A stretch of DNA of 64,000 nt from Kitasatospora papulosa (GTDB lineage Bacteria > Actinomycetota > Actinomycetes > Streptomycetales > Streptomycetaceae). The stretch's first letter is position 1, and every line of letters begins with the position of its first letter. The translations under genes were made by a program, and so were the position numbers. Positions 50,391 to 59,022 of this stretch are shown here, piece after piece. The stretch is taken from positions 1 through 64,000 of the forward strand of contig NZ_JNYQ01000015.1 of the NCBI RefSeq assembly GCF_000717245.1, in the 5' to 3' direction. The notes beneath the pieces were generated by a model. That model worked only from the letters and a program-made list of their open reading frames with translations. It was not told where the DNA came from and searched no databases.

Positions 50391-51524
50391 ATGACGGCAT
50401 TCTCCCTCGATCCCGGTCGAACCGCCTGGTGCGAAGAGCTGTACGCACTCGCCCGTGAGGAACTCCGCCCGCTCGCCGAGAAGGGCGAGCCGGGCAAGGT
50501 CAACCGCCCGCTCGTCGCCGCGCTCGGCGGACTGGGGCTCCTGGACCGGCTCCTCGGCTCGGGTGCGCTCGATCTCTGCCTGCTGCGCGAGTCGCTGGCG
50601 CGCGGCTGCACGGAGGCGGAGACCGCGCTCGCGCTCCAGGGCCTCGGAGCCGGTCCGGTCCGCCTGGCGGGAACCGAGGCCCAGCGCGCGCGCTGGCTCC
50701 CCGAGGTGCGCGCCGGCCGCGCCGTCGCCGCCTTCGCGCTCAGCGAGCCGGGCGCGGGGTCCGACGCGGCTGCCCTCGCCCTCGCCGCACGGCCGGCCCC
50801 CGGTGGTGACGGCTGGCGGCTCACCGGCGAGAAGTGCTGGATCTCCAACGCCCCCGAGGCCGACTTCTACACCGTCTTCGCCCGGACGGGGGAGGGCGAC
50901 GGAGCCCGTGGCGTCACCGCCTTCCTCGTGCCCGCCGACCGGCCGGGGCTCACCGGCGAGGCACTCGACATGCTGTCCCCGCACCCCGTCGGGGCACTGG
51001 ACTTCGACGGTGTACCGGTGCGCGCCGACGACGTGCTGGGTGAGCCCGGCCGGGGATTCCGGGTGGCCATGGACACCCTGAACCTCTTCCGCCCCAGCGT
51101 CGGGGCGTTCGCGGTCGGCATGGCACGCGCCGCGCTCGACGCGACCCTGGAACACACCGCGCACCGCAGCGCCTTCGGGGCGCCGCTCAAGGACCTCCAG
51201 GCCGTCTCGCACCAGGTGGCCGAGATGGCCACCCGCACCGAGGCGGCCCGGCTCCTGGTCCTCGCGGCCGCCGCCGCGCACGACGCCGGTGAGCCGGGGG
51301 TGCCCCGGCGCGCGGCCATGGCCAAGCTGTACGCGACCGAGACCGCGCAGTACGTCGTCGACACGGCCGTCCAGCTGCACGGCGCCCGCGCCCTGCGCCG
51401 GGGCCATCTGCTCGAACACCTCTACCGGGAGGTCCGCGCGCCCCGGATCTACGAGGGAGCCACCGAGGTACAGCGCACGATCATCGCCAAGGATCTGTAC
51501 GCCACACAGGAGACCCCCGCATGA
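50391..51524 (+). CDS. Acyl-CoA dehydrogenase family protein
   Basis: A 377-residue FAD acyl-CoA dehydrogenase. Start ATG 50391 has GAGAGG 7 nt upstream, and the longer frame would cross the ligase promoter. Signatures are AFALSEPGAGSDAAALA (FAD-site motif), GWRLTGEKCWISNAPEADFY, HRSAFGAPLKDLQAVSHQVAEM, and the C-terminal VQLHGARALRRGHLLEHLYREVRAPRIYEGATEVQRTII, given here in parts (GARALRRGHLLEHLYRE and APRIYEGATEVQ). The catalytic Glu position (YEGATEVQ) is present. It oxidises a CoA-bound intermediate after ring opening or reduction. The stop overlaps the RidA start by 4 bp. Confidence 0.92.
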   Translation: MTAFSLDPGRTAWCEELYALAREELRPLAEKGEPGKVNRPLVAALGGLGLLDRLLGSGALDLCLLRESLARGCTEAETALALQGLGAGPVRLAGTEAQRARWLPEVRAGRAVAAFALSEPGAGSDAAALALAARPAPGGDGWRLTGEKCWISNAPEADFYTVFARTGEGDGARGVTAFLVPADRPGLTGEALDMLSPHPVGALDFDGVPVRADDVLGEPGRGFRVAMDTLNLFRPSVGAFAVGMARAALDATLEHTAHRSAFGAPLKDLQAVSHQVAEMATRTEAARLLVLAAAAAHDAGEPGVPRRAAMAKLYATETAQYVVDTAVQLHGARALRRGHLLEHLYREVRAPRIYEGATEVQRTIIAKDLYATQETPA

Positions 51525-51922
51525 ATCCGATCACCCGGATCAACCCCGCCGAACTCTCCCCGCCCCACGGCTTCTCGCACGCTGTCACGGCCACCGGCGG
51601 CCGGTTGGTCTTCCTGGCCGGGCAGACCGCGCTGGACGGTGACGGGAAGGTCGTCGGGGCCACCCTGCCGGAGCAGTTCGAGACCGCCCTGGGGAACCTG
51701 CTCACCGCCCTGCGCGCGGCAGGCGGCGCCCCGACCTCGCTGGCCAGGGTGACGGTCTACACCACCGACGTGGCCGGCTACCGCGCCCACGCCCGTGAAC
51801 TGGGCGCCGTCTGGCGGAGGCTGGCAGGGCGCGAGTACCCGGCCATGGCGGTCGTCGGGGCGGTCAGGCTGTGGGACGAACAGGCCATGGTCGAGATCGA
51901 CGGAATCGCGGTGCTGGACTGA
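51521..51922 (+). CDS. RidA/YjgF-family enamine/imine deaminase
   Basis: A 133-residue RidA-fold protein that hydrolyses reactive enamine or imine intermediates. ATG 51521 lies in the ATGA overlap with the dehydrogenase gene. Features are NPAELSPPHGFSHAV, LVFLAGQTALDGDGKVVG, FETALGNLLTALRAAGGAP, RVTVYTTDVAGYRAHARELG, and YPAMAVVGAVRLWDEQAMVEIDGIAVL in which the family Glu (MVEID) is kept. A deaminase fits a pathway for an amino-substituted aromatic acid, where an enamine must be hydrolysed to release ammonia. This strengthens the 2-aminobenzoate reading. Confidence 0.9.
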   Translation: MNPITRINPAELSPPHGFSHAVTATGGRLVFLAGQTALDGDGKVVGATLPEQFETALGNLLTALRAAGGAPTSLARVTVYTTDVAGYRAHARELGAVWRRLAGREYPAMAVVGAVRLWDEQAMVEIDGIAVLD

Positions 51923-51998
51923 TCCGCCGGCGGACAAGGCGGTCCGGCGCGTCGCACGTGACGAGGGCCGGGCCGCCGGCAGGCGAAAGGGGCGGTGC

Positions 51999-52322
51999 GT
52001 GACGACCGCCCCGGTGGCGGCGCGCCCGCTCCGGAGTGACGCTGAAGGCGCAGGCGCAGCTCCTGCCGCGCACAGGAAGGCGACGGCGGTGACCCGAGAA
52101 CTCCCCCCGCACGCGGTGCACAGGTCACCCGACGGTGACGGCATCACCGAGCGTGGCGAGGCGCGCTGCGGCCTCCGCGTCAGCGGGACCGGCCGGGGGC
52201 TGCCGGACGAGGCGCCCGACGAACCGTGCCATCTCTCCCTGAACGCCGACCGGGTGTTCCGCGAGGACGAAGCGCCCGGCGCGCCGGAACGTTCCCACGT
52301 CATGCCGTGTGCGCGCGGATGA
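51999..52322 (+). CDS. Possible small hypothetical protein
   Basis: A 107-residue frame in the 559-bp gap between RidA and the Mrp operon. GTG 51999 follows AAAGGGG by 6 nt. The second half (EARCGLRVSGTGRGLPDEAP, then CHLSLNADRVFREDEAPG) has Streptomyces-like codon use and an acidic, hydrophilic character, but no motif I know. The first 30 codons are less convincing. Opposite-strand frames look worse. This is a weak call; the remainder of the gap holds nothing I recognise. Confidence 0.35.
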   Translation: MTTAPVAARPLRSDAEGAGAAPAAHRKATAVTRELPPHAVHRSPDGDGITERGEARCGLRVSGTGRGLPDEAPDEPCHLSLNADRVFREDEAPGAPERSHVMPCARG

Positions 52323-52481
52323 ACAGGGCAGACGCCGTGCTGTGACCTCAATGGGACGAAGGGCGGCCGCCACCGGCGCGGACCGGAACCAGTGGGCCGA
52401 CCGCCGCGCGGCGCGCCGGACGGGTGAACCGGTCCGGGGGATATATCTGTATTCGGTGGCCTTTGTTCCGGAACACCCGTC

Positions 52482-55385
52482 GTGACCGTCCTCGTCCTCT
52501 GCCATTTCGTACTGGCGGCGTGCGCCGTGCCGCTGGTGCGGCGCCTCGGCCGCCGGGCCTTCGTCGTGCTGGCCCTGCCTCCCGCGGCCACCACGGTGTG
52601 GGCGTTCACCCAGTGGGGCACCACGGCCGACGGCGGGACGGTCACCTCGTCGTGGGACTGGATCGCCACCTACGACGTCACGGTCGCCCTGCGCCTGGAC
52701 GCACTCGCCGAGCTGATGGTGCTGCTCGCGGCCGGCGTCGGCATGCTCGTCCTGCTGTACTGCGCGTCCTACTTCACCGACGGCTCGCCCCAACTGGCGC
52801 CCTTCGCGGGAAACCTGCTGGCCTTCGCCGGCGCCATGCTCGCTCTCGTCCTCGCGGACGACCTGATCACCCTCTACGTCTTCTGGGAACTGACCACCGT
52901 CTTCTCCTACCTGCTGATCGGGCACACCAGCGAACGCAAGAAGAACCGCCGCTCCGCCCTCCAGGCCCTGACGGTCACCACGCTGGGCGGACTCGCCATG
53001 CTGGTCGGCTTCCTGATCCTCGGTGAGGCGGCCGGCACCTACCGGATCTCCGCGATCGTGGCCGACCCTCCGGAAGCGACCGTCGCCGTGTCCGTGGCCG
53101 TCGTGCTCGTGCTCTGCGGGGCCCTGTCCAAGTCGGCGATCTGGCCGTTCAGTCTCTGGCTGCCGAACGCCATGGCCGCGCCCACCCCCGTCAGCGCCTA
53201 CCTGCACGCCGCGGCGATGGTCAAGGCCGGCGTCTACCTCGTGGCACGGCTCGCTCCCGCCTTCGCCGACGTACCCGTCTGGCGGCCCGTCGTCCTCGTG
53301 CTGGGGGGAGCGACCATGCTCCTCGGGGGCTGGCGCGCCCTGCGCCTGCACGACCTGAAACTCGTCCTCGCCTACGGGACCGTCAGCCAGCTCGGATTCC
53401 TCACCGTGCTCGCCGGGGCGGGGAACCGGAACGCGGCACTCGCCGCGGTCGCGATGATCCTGGCGCACGCGCTGTTCAAGGCCGCCCTCTTCCTTGTCAC
53501 CGGCATCGTGGACCACGCGACCGGCACGCGTGACCTGCGTGCGCTCTCCGGCCTCGGCCGGACCATGCCCTACCTCTGCGCGGTCGGCGTACTCGCCGCC
53601 GCCTCCATGGCCGCCGTGCCCCCCTTGCTCGGCTTCGCCGCCAAGGAAGCCGCCCTCGAAGCGCTGCTGCACGGCGACACCGCCGACCGCTGGGAACTCG
53701 CCGTCGTCGTCCTCGGCTCGGTGCTCACGGTCGCCTACACCCTCCGCTTCGTATGGGGAGCGTTCGCCCGCAAGCGCGGAGTCGCCGACACCCCCGCCCA
53801 CCGCGTCGGCGCCGCGCTTCTCGCCCCGCCCGCGGTGCTCGCCGTCGCCGGTCTCGTCCTGGGCCCCGGAGTCGGATGGACGGACCGTCTGTTCGCCGCG
53901 TACGCCGACGTCTTCCCCGCCCCCGCGCACCCCTACCACCTCGCGCTCTGGCACGGCTTCGGGACGGCCCTGCTGCTGTCCGCCGTGACGTGGGCCGGCG
54001 GCGCCGCGCTGTTCGCGGCACGCGGGGCGGTCACCAAGGTCTCCCGCCGCGTCGCGTGGCCCACCGCGGACAACGTGTTCGGCCACCTCCTGCTCGGCCT
54101 GGAGCGCGTCGCCCTCCAGGTCACCGGTTTCGTCCAGCGCGGCTCCCTCTCCGGCTACCTGGCCATCACCATGTCGGTGATGCTGGCCGGCCAGCTCGCG
54201 GTGCTGGTCACGGACCGCCCCTGGGAGGGCGCGGTCGCCCCCCGGGTGTGGGACGTTCCGCTCCAGGGCGCGGTGGCCTTCCTCACCTGCGCCGCCGCTC
54301 TCTCCTGTCTGACGGTCAGCCGCCGGATGAAGGCCGTCGTCCTGGCCGGACTCACCGGGTACGGGGCCGCGCTCCTCTTCGTCGTACAGGGCGCGCCCGA
54401 CCTCGCGCTCACCCAGTTCTGCGTCGAGACGGTGTCGATGATCGTGTTCGTCCTGGTCCTGCGCCGGCTGCCGGTGCGCTTCGAGGAGTCCATCGGCACC
54501 TGGCGGCGGGCGCTGCGGATCCCGGTCGCGCTGGGAGCGGCGGCGACGGTCGGCGTGGCCGTCTGGGCGGCGGGCGCCGCACGCGTCGCCGAGCCCGCGG
54601 GCGCCGCGATGGTCGAGGAGGTCGCCCACCACGGCCTCAAGGACGTCGTGGCCACCATCCTCGTCGACCTGCGCGCCTGGGACACCATGGGGGAGTCGGC
54701 CGTTCTCGCGGCGGCGGCGATCGGCGTCACCAGCCTCATCTACCTGCACCGCCGCGGCGAGGCCTCCATGAACAGGGAGGAGCTGCGGGGGGAGACCGCC
54801 TGGACGCTGTCGGGCCGACGCCTCACCGGACTGCCGCAGGGCGACGACACCGCACCCGAACGGAGCTGGCTGGCCGCCGGATCCACTCTCGCGCCCGAGC
54901 ACCGGTCCGTCGTCTTCGAGGTGGTGGGCCGCCTCCTCTTCCACCCCATCCTGGTGCTCTCCCTGTACCTGCTGTTCTGCGCGGAGAACATGCCGGGCGG
55001 CGGTTTCGTCGCCGGGCTGGTGGCGGGACTCGCCCTCATCACCCGCTACCTCGCGGGAGGCAGATTCGAGCTCGCGGAGGCCGCGCCCCTGCAGCCGGGC
55101 CTCTTCACCGGGCTCGGACTGTTCGTGTCCACGGCGGTCGCCCTGGGCGGCCTCGCGGAGGGCACGGTGCTGCACGCCTGGACCTACCACGGACACCTGC
55201 CCGTGTTCGGTGACTACCACCTGAGCACCTCGGTGCTCTTCGACTTCGGCGTCTACCTGCTGGTCCTCGGCGTCGTCCTGGACATCGTGCGGGCGCTGGG
55301 AGCCAAGGTCGACCGGCAGATCGAGCGGGCGGCGGGCGCGCTGGCGCCCGCGACGGATCCCGGGACGGGGGAGCCGAACCGATGA
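52482..55385 (+). CDS. mrpA: Mrp Na+(K+)/H+ antiporter, fused subunits A and B
   Basis: A 967-residue membrane protein with about 20 helices, first of a six-gene Mrp operon. The proton-translocating core (NuoL-like) shows LDALAELMVLLAAGVGMLVL, DDLITLYVFWELTTVFSYLLIG with the conserved Glu, SKSAIWPFSLWLPNAMAAPTPVSAYLHAAAMVKAG (Lys and His sites), and GAPDLALTQFCVETVSMIVF. The last 140 residues or so (FEVVGRLLFHPILVLSLYLL, NMPGGGFVAGLVAGLALITRYL) are the MrpB domain, so no separate B gene exists. Group-I Mrp systems normally have seven genes. GTG 52482 starts it. The stop overlaps mrpC by 4 bp. The role is sodium and pH homeostasis. Confidence 0.95.
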   Translation: MTVLVLCHFVLAACAVPLVRRLGRRAFVVLALPPAATTVWAFTQWGTTADGGTVTSSWDWIATYDVTVALRLDALAELMVLLAAGVGMLVLLYCASYFTDGSPQLAPFAGNLLAFAGAMLALVLADDLITLYVFWELTTVFSYLLIGHTSERKKNRRSALQALTVTTLGGLAMLVGFLILGEAAGTYRISAIVADPPEATVAVSVAVVLVLCGALSKSAIWPFSLWLPNAMAAPTPVSAYLHAAAMVKAGVYLVARLAPAFADVPVWRPVVLVLGGATMLLGGWRALRLHDLKLVLAYGTVSQLGFLTVLAGAGNRNAALAAVAMILAHALFKAALFLVTGIVDHATGTRDLRALSGLGRTMPYLCAVGVLAAASMAAVPPLLGFAAKEAALEALLHGDTADRWELAVVVLGSVLTVAYTLRFVWGAFARKRGVADTPAHRVGAALLAPPAVLAVAGLVLGPGVGWTDRLFAAYADVFPAPAHPYHLALWHGFGTALLLSAVTWAGGAALFAARGAVTKVSRRVAWPTADNVFGHLLLGLERVALQVTGFVQRGSLSGYLAITMSVMLAGQLAVLVTDRPWEGAVAPRVWDVPLQGAVAFLTCAAALSCLTVSRRMKAVVLAGLTGYGAALLFVVQGAPDLALTQFCVETVSMIVFVLVLRRLPVRFEESIGTWRRALRIPVALGAAATVGVAVWAAGAARVAEPAGAAMVEEVAHHGLKDVVATILVDLRAWDTMGESAVLAAAAIGVTSLIYLHRRGEASMNREELRGETAWTLSGRRLTGLPQGDDTAPERSWLAAGSTLAPEHRSVVFEVVGRLLFHPILVLSLYLLFCAENMPGGGFVAGLVAGLALITRYLAGGRFELAEAAPLQPGLFTGLGLFVSTAVALGGLAEGTVLHAWTYHGHLPVFGDYHLSTSVLFDFGVYLLVLGVVLDIVRALGAKVDRQIERAAGALAPATDPGTGEPNR

Positions 55386-55975
55386 CCATGAGCGTCTCGC
55401 TCCTCGCCACCGCCGTCGTCCTCTGCGCGGTCGGCGGCATCCTCATGCTCACCCGGCCGCTCACCCGCATCCTGCTCGGCGCGGTGATCGCGGGGAACGG
55501 CATCAACCTGCTGGTCCTCTCGTCGACCGGGTCCGCCGGGGCGGCGCCCCTGCTCTACGGGGTGCCGCTGCGCCGGGTCACCGACCCGCTGCCCCAGGCC
55601 ATCGCGCTCACCGCCATCGTCATCACGCTCGCCACCACGGCCTTCCTGCTCGCCATGGCCTACCGCAGCTACCAGCTCACCGGCACCGACGAGGTCCACG
55701 ACGACCTGGAGGACCGGCGCATCTTCCTGCGCGCCGAGGTGCTGGGGGAACGTGCCGAACTGCGCGAGGAATACCGGGCGGAGCCCGGACGCACACGGAA
55801 GGAGCGCGCACGCTACCGGCAGGAACGCCACCGCCTGCGCGCCCGGCTGCGCGCCGACCGCGCACTGCAGGCCCGGGGCCGGGACGCCGGCGGCGACCTG
55901 TGGCACGACGTGCTGGGCGCCGATCCGGAGGACTACGTGAACGACACGCACGACGACCGAGGAGCCGCCGGATGA
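55382..55975 (+). CDS. mrpC: Mrp antiporter subunit C with long charged tail
   Basis: A 197-residue NuoK-like subunit with three helices in the first 100 residues (LLATAVVLCAVGGILMLTRP, ILLGAVIAGNGINLLVL, ALTAIVITLATTAFLLAMAY). The conserved TDPLPQAIALTAIVI is present. After SYQLTGTDE comes an unusual cytoplasmic tail of about 95 residues, rich in Arg and Glu (EDRRIFLRAEVLGERAELRE, ARYRQERHRLRARLRADRAL), probably a single long helix. Typical MrpC is 110-150 residues. Both ends overlap neighbours by 4 bp. Confidence 0.93.
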   Translation: MTMSVSLLATAVVLCAVGGILMLTRPLTRILLGAVIAGNGINLLVLSSTGSAGAAPLLYGVPLRRVTDPLPQAIALTAIVITLATTAFLLAMAYRSYQLTGTDEVHDDLEDRRIFLRAEVLGERAELREEYRAEPGRTRKERARYRQERHRLRARLRADRALQARGRDAGGDLWHDVLGADPEDYVNDTHDDRGAAG

Positions 55976-57618
55976 ACGCGCTCGTCCCGCTGCCGGTCCT
56001 GCTGCCCCTCTGCGCCACCGGGGTCAGCCTCGCCTTCGGCGTCAGGCTCGCACGCTTCCAGCGCTTCATCAGCGTCGCCGTGCTCACCGCCGTCCTCGCG
56101 CTCTCGGTGACCCTGATGATCGCCGCGGACCGGCAGGGCCCCCTGTCCGTCCACCTCGGGGACTTCGCCCCGCCGCTCGGCATCACGCTGGTCGCCGACC
56201 GGCTGTCCGGACTGATGCTGACCGTCTCCTCGGCCGTCACCCTCTCCGTGCTCGTCTACTCACTCGGCCAGGGCATGGCGGACCGGGACAAGGAGACGCC
56301 GGTCGCCGTGTTCCACCCCGCCTACCTCATCCTGGTCGCCGGGGTCTCCCTCACGTTCGTCGCGGGCGACCTCGTCAACCTCTACGTCGGCTTCGAGATC
56401 ATGCTGGTCGCCAGCTTCGTGCTGCTCACGCTCGGCGGTACCGGACCCCGTATCCGGGCCGGCTCCACCTACGTGATCATCTCGCTGTTCTCCTCGATGC
56501 TGTTCCTGACGGCGATCGCCATGACCTACGCCGCCACCGGCACCGCCAACTTCGCCCAGCTGGCCCAGCGGCTGCCCGACCTGCCGCTCGGTGTGCAGAC
56601 CCTGGTCCAGGCGATGCTCCTCACCGTCTTCGCCATCAAGGCCGCCGTGTTCCCCCTGGCCGCCTGGCTCCCCGACTCCTACCCGACCGCGCCCGCGCCC
56701 GTCACCGCCGTCTTCGCGGGCCTGCTGACGAAGGTCGGCATCTACTGCATGCTGCGTACCGAGACCCTGCTCTTCCCCGGCAACCGGCTCGGTGACCTGC
56801 TCATGGCCGTCGCCCTCGCCTCGATGATCGTGGGCATCCTCGGCGCGGTCGCCCAGACCGACCTGAAGCGGCTGTTCTCCTTCACCCTCATCAGCCACAT
56901 CGGTTACATGGTCTTCGGGATCGGTCTGGCCACCCGCGAGGCGTACGGCGGTGCGATCTTCTACGTCGCCCACCACATCACCGTCCAGACGAGTCTCTTC
57001 CTCGTCGCGGGGCTCATCGAGCGCCGGGGCGGCACCAACGAACTCACCCGGCTCGGCGGGATGGCCAGGTCGGCCCCGCTGCTCGCGCTCCTCTTCTTCG
57101 TCCCCGCCATGAACTTCGCGGGGATCCCGCCGTTCTCCGGCTTCATCGGGAAACTCGGACTCATGCGGGCCGGTGTCTCGGACGGCGGTGTCTGGGCCTG
57201 GATCCTCGTCGCCGGAGCGACCGTGACGAGCCTGCTCACCCTGTACGTGATGGCCAAGATCTGGAACCTGGCCTTCTGGCGCACCGAACCACCGGGCCAG
57301 GCCGCGTACGGCACCGTCCTGGAGACCGCCGACGACAGCGACGACGACGAAGGCCCCGGGCCCGACCGCATCCCGGGCACCGGCGACGAAGGGGTCGGGC
57401 CGGCACCGGCCGGCCGGACCGTGGCCGCCACCCTCCAGGGACAGGCCGTCACCACCACGGTCCGCCCGCCCCGGGCGATGACCGCCGCCACCGCGGGCGC
57501 CGTCGTGCTCGGGCTGGCCTTCACCGTGCTGGCAGGGCCGCTGACGGCCTTCACCGACCGCTCGGCGGCCGAACTCATCTCCCGCCGGCCCTACGTCGAG
57601 GAGGTGCTCGGCCCGTGA
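55972..57618 (+). CDS. mrpD: Mrp antiporter subunit D
   Basis: A 548-residue NuoM/NuoN-like antiporter subunit with about 14 helices. ATG 55972 overlaps the mrpC stop. Hallmarks are DLVNLYVGFEIMLVASFVLL (functional Glu), AIKAAVFPLAAWLPDSYPTAP (Lys), TAVFAGLLTKVGIYCMLR (Lys), and LKRLFSFTLISHIGYMVFGI. An acidic, probably cytoplasmic insert (ETADDSDDDEGPGPDRIPG, about residues 455-475) separates the last helices and is longer than in most homologues. It works with MrpA in coupling Na+ export to H+ entry. It ends in an overlap with mrpE. Confidence 0.95.
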   Translation: MNALVPLPVLLPLCATGVSLAFGVRLARFQRFISVAVLTAVLALSVTLMIAADRQGPLSVHLGDFAPPLGITLVADRLSGLMLTVSSAVTLSVLVYSLGQGMADRDKETPVAVFHPAYLILVAGVSLTFVAGDLVNLYVGFEIMLVASFVLLTLGGTGPRIRAGSTYVIISLFSSMLFLTAIAMTYAATGTANFAQLAQRLPDLPLGVQTLVQAMLLTVFAIKAAVFPLAAWLPDSYPTAPAPVTAVFAGLLTKVGIYCMLRTETLLFPGNRLGDLLMAVALASMIVGILGAVAQTDLKRLFSFTLISHIGYMVFGIGLATREAYGGAIFYVAHHITVQTSLFLVAGLIERRGGTNELTRLGGMARSAPLLALLFFVPAMNFAGIPPFSGFIGKLGLMRAGVSDGGVWAWILVAGATVTSLLTLYVMAKIWNLAFWRTEPPGQAAYGTVLETADDSDDDEGPGPDRIPGTGDEGVGPAPAGRTVAATLQGQAVTTTVRPPRAMTAATAGAVVLGLAFTVLAGPLTAFTDRSAAELISRRPYVEEVLGP

Positions 57619-58295
57619 AGCGCCTGATCACCCTGTCGTCCGGCGACCCCGATCTGCCGCCCTTCAGCATCGGGTTCGCGGGCCGGCGGCGCCGCGTGCT
57701 CGACCTCCCGCTGATCGCCTGGCTCACCTTCATCTGGGTGCTGCTGTGGTCCACCCTGACCTGGGCCAACGTCGTCACCGGTGTGGTCGTCGCGGTCGCC
57801 GTGTGCCTCGCGTTCCCGTTGCCCCAGGTCGACCTCGGGCTGAGGCTGCACCCCTGGGGCATCCTCCTGCTCGCCGCCTATCTGCTCTACGACATGTACA
57901 CCTCGGGGGTGAAGGTCACCCGGCAGATCTTCGCGGACCGCCCTCACCGGCCCGCTGTCATCGGTGTCCCGCTGCGCTGCAGGAGCGACCTGATGCTCGC
58001 CGCGACCGCCGTCTCCGTCTCCAACGTCCCCGGTGGCTCCGTCGTCGAGGTGCGCAGGGCCACGGCCACGCTCTTCCTGCACGTCCTGGACGCCGACCGG
58101 CCGGCCGAGCTGGAGGCGGTCCGGCGTTCCGTCTGGAAGCTGGAGGAGCTGACGGTCCGGGCGTTCGGCACCTCCGACGAGATCGCCCGGGTGTCCGAGC
58201 CGCCGCCACCGGTCCCAGGGTCCGACACCGCTCCCGGCACCGGTCCCGAACGGGGCCCCGACACAGGTTCCGACACCGGAGAGGAGGGGGCATGA
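57615..58295 (+). CDS. mrpE: Mrp antiporter subunit E
   Basis: A 226-residue MrpE/PhaE/MnhE subunit. GTG 57615 overlaps the mrpD stop. Two or three N-terminal helices (LIAWLTFIWVLLWSTLTWAN, VVTGVVVAVAVCLAFPLP, GILLLAAYLLYDMYTSG) precede a soluble domain of Mrp type (DLMLAATAVSVSNVPGGSVV, TLFLHVLDADRPAELEAV). A Pro/Gly/Asp-rich tail of about 40 residues is a local extension. The subunit is needed for complex assembly. Confidence 0.93.
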   Translation: MKRLITLSSGDPDLPPFSIGFAGRRRRVLDLPLIAWLTFIWVLLWSTLTWANVVTGVVVAVAVCLAFPLPQVDLGLRLHPWGILLLAAYLLYDMYTSGVKVTRQIFADRPHRPAVIGVPLRCRSDLMLAATAVSVSNVPGGSVVEVRRATATLFLHVLDADRPAELEAVRRSVWKLEELTVRAFGTSDEIARVSEPPPPVPGSDTAPGTGPERGPDTGSDTGEEGA

Positions 58296-58615
58296 GTGTT
58301 CCCGAGACCGTCGACCGGGTGCTGATCAGCGCCGCCGTCGTGCTCGTCGTCGTGGCCGGAGCGCTGCTGCTCTTCCGCATCAGCCGCGGTCCCTCGATGC
58401 TGGACCGGGCCATCGGGCTCGACGTGTTCGCCGCCGTGATGATCGCGGGACTGGGCGCCAAGTCGGCGTTCGCCCGGGACTCGTTCTACTTCCCGATCAT
58501 GCTGGTGCTCGCCTTCCTCGGCTTCACCGGCTCGGTCGGCATCGCCCGGTTCATCGCCGTCCGCGACAAGCCGCTGTCGCGGCGCGGGCCCAGGCGGAAG
58601 GAGGAGCGAAAATGA
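58292..58615 (+). CDS. mrpF: Mrp antiporter subunit F
   Basis: A 107-residue, three-helix subunit. ATG 58292 follows GGAGAGGAGGGG and overlaps the mrpE stop. It contains LLFRISRGPSMLDRAIGLDV, the family signature with conserved Arg, Gly and Asp, then VIMIAGLGAK-type helix 2 (reading VMIAGLGAKSAFARDSFYF) and LVLAFLGFTGSVGIARFI. A basic tail ends it. The stop overlaps mrpG by 4 bp. Confidence 0.93.
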   Translation: MSVPETVDRVLISAAVVLVVVAGALLLFRISRGPSMLDRAIGLDVFAAVMIAGLGAKSAFARDSFYFPIMLVLAFLGFTGSVGIARFIAVRDKPLSRRGPRRKEERK

Positions 58616-59013
58616 GCGTCTGGCTCCAGATCACCGATACGGCTGGGGCGGTGCTGGTCTTCCTCGGCGCGGCCATCTGCCTTCTCGGCGTGGTCGGCAT
58701 GCTGAAGCTGCCCGACGTCCTGTCGCGCAGTCACGCGGCGACCAAGCCGCAGACCCTCGGGCTGCTCCTGGTCCTGGCCGGGGTCGCGCTGAGGCTGCGC
58801 GGCGGGATGGACTTCGCGACACTCGCGCTCATCGGCTTCTTCCAGCTCATGACCAGTCCGGTGGCTTCCCACCTCGTGGCGCGGTCGGCGTACCGGACGG
58901 GACAGATCGAGCGCGGCGAGCTGCTGTTCGACGACCTGGACGCGCAGCTCACCGAGCCCGGGCAGGAAGCCGGGAAGCGGCCGGAGCCCGACAGCGGGCC
59001 CGAGCGGGACTGA
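58612..59013 (+). CDS. mrpG: Mrp antiporter subunit G
   Basis: A 133-residue last subunit of the operon, with three helices. It has LVFLGAAICLLGVVGMLKLP, the signature VLSRSHAATKPQTLGLLLVL, and FQLMTSPVASHLVARSAYR, all standard for MrpG/PhaG/MnhG. The C-terminal 35 residues are acidic and disordered. ATG 58612 overlaps mrpF. A tyrosine-phosphatase remnant on the other strand begins only 10 bp past the stop. Confidence 0.93.
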   Translation: MSVWLQITDTAGAVLVFLGAAICLLGVVGMLKLPDVLSRSHAATKPQTLGLLLVLAGVALRLRGGMDFATLALIGFFQLMTSPVASHLVARSAYRTGQIERGELLFDDLDAQLTEPGQEAGKRPEPDSGPERD

Positions 59014-59022
59014 CACCGGCCG

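Noticed and set aside
52125..55220. Minus-strand frame of 1031 codons opposite mrpA
   Set aside because: The translation is Asp/Gly/His-rich low complexity, typical of antisense in high-GC DNA, and mrpA is unmistakable.
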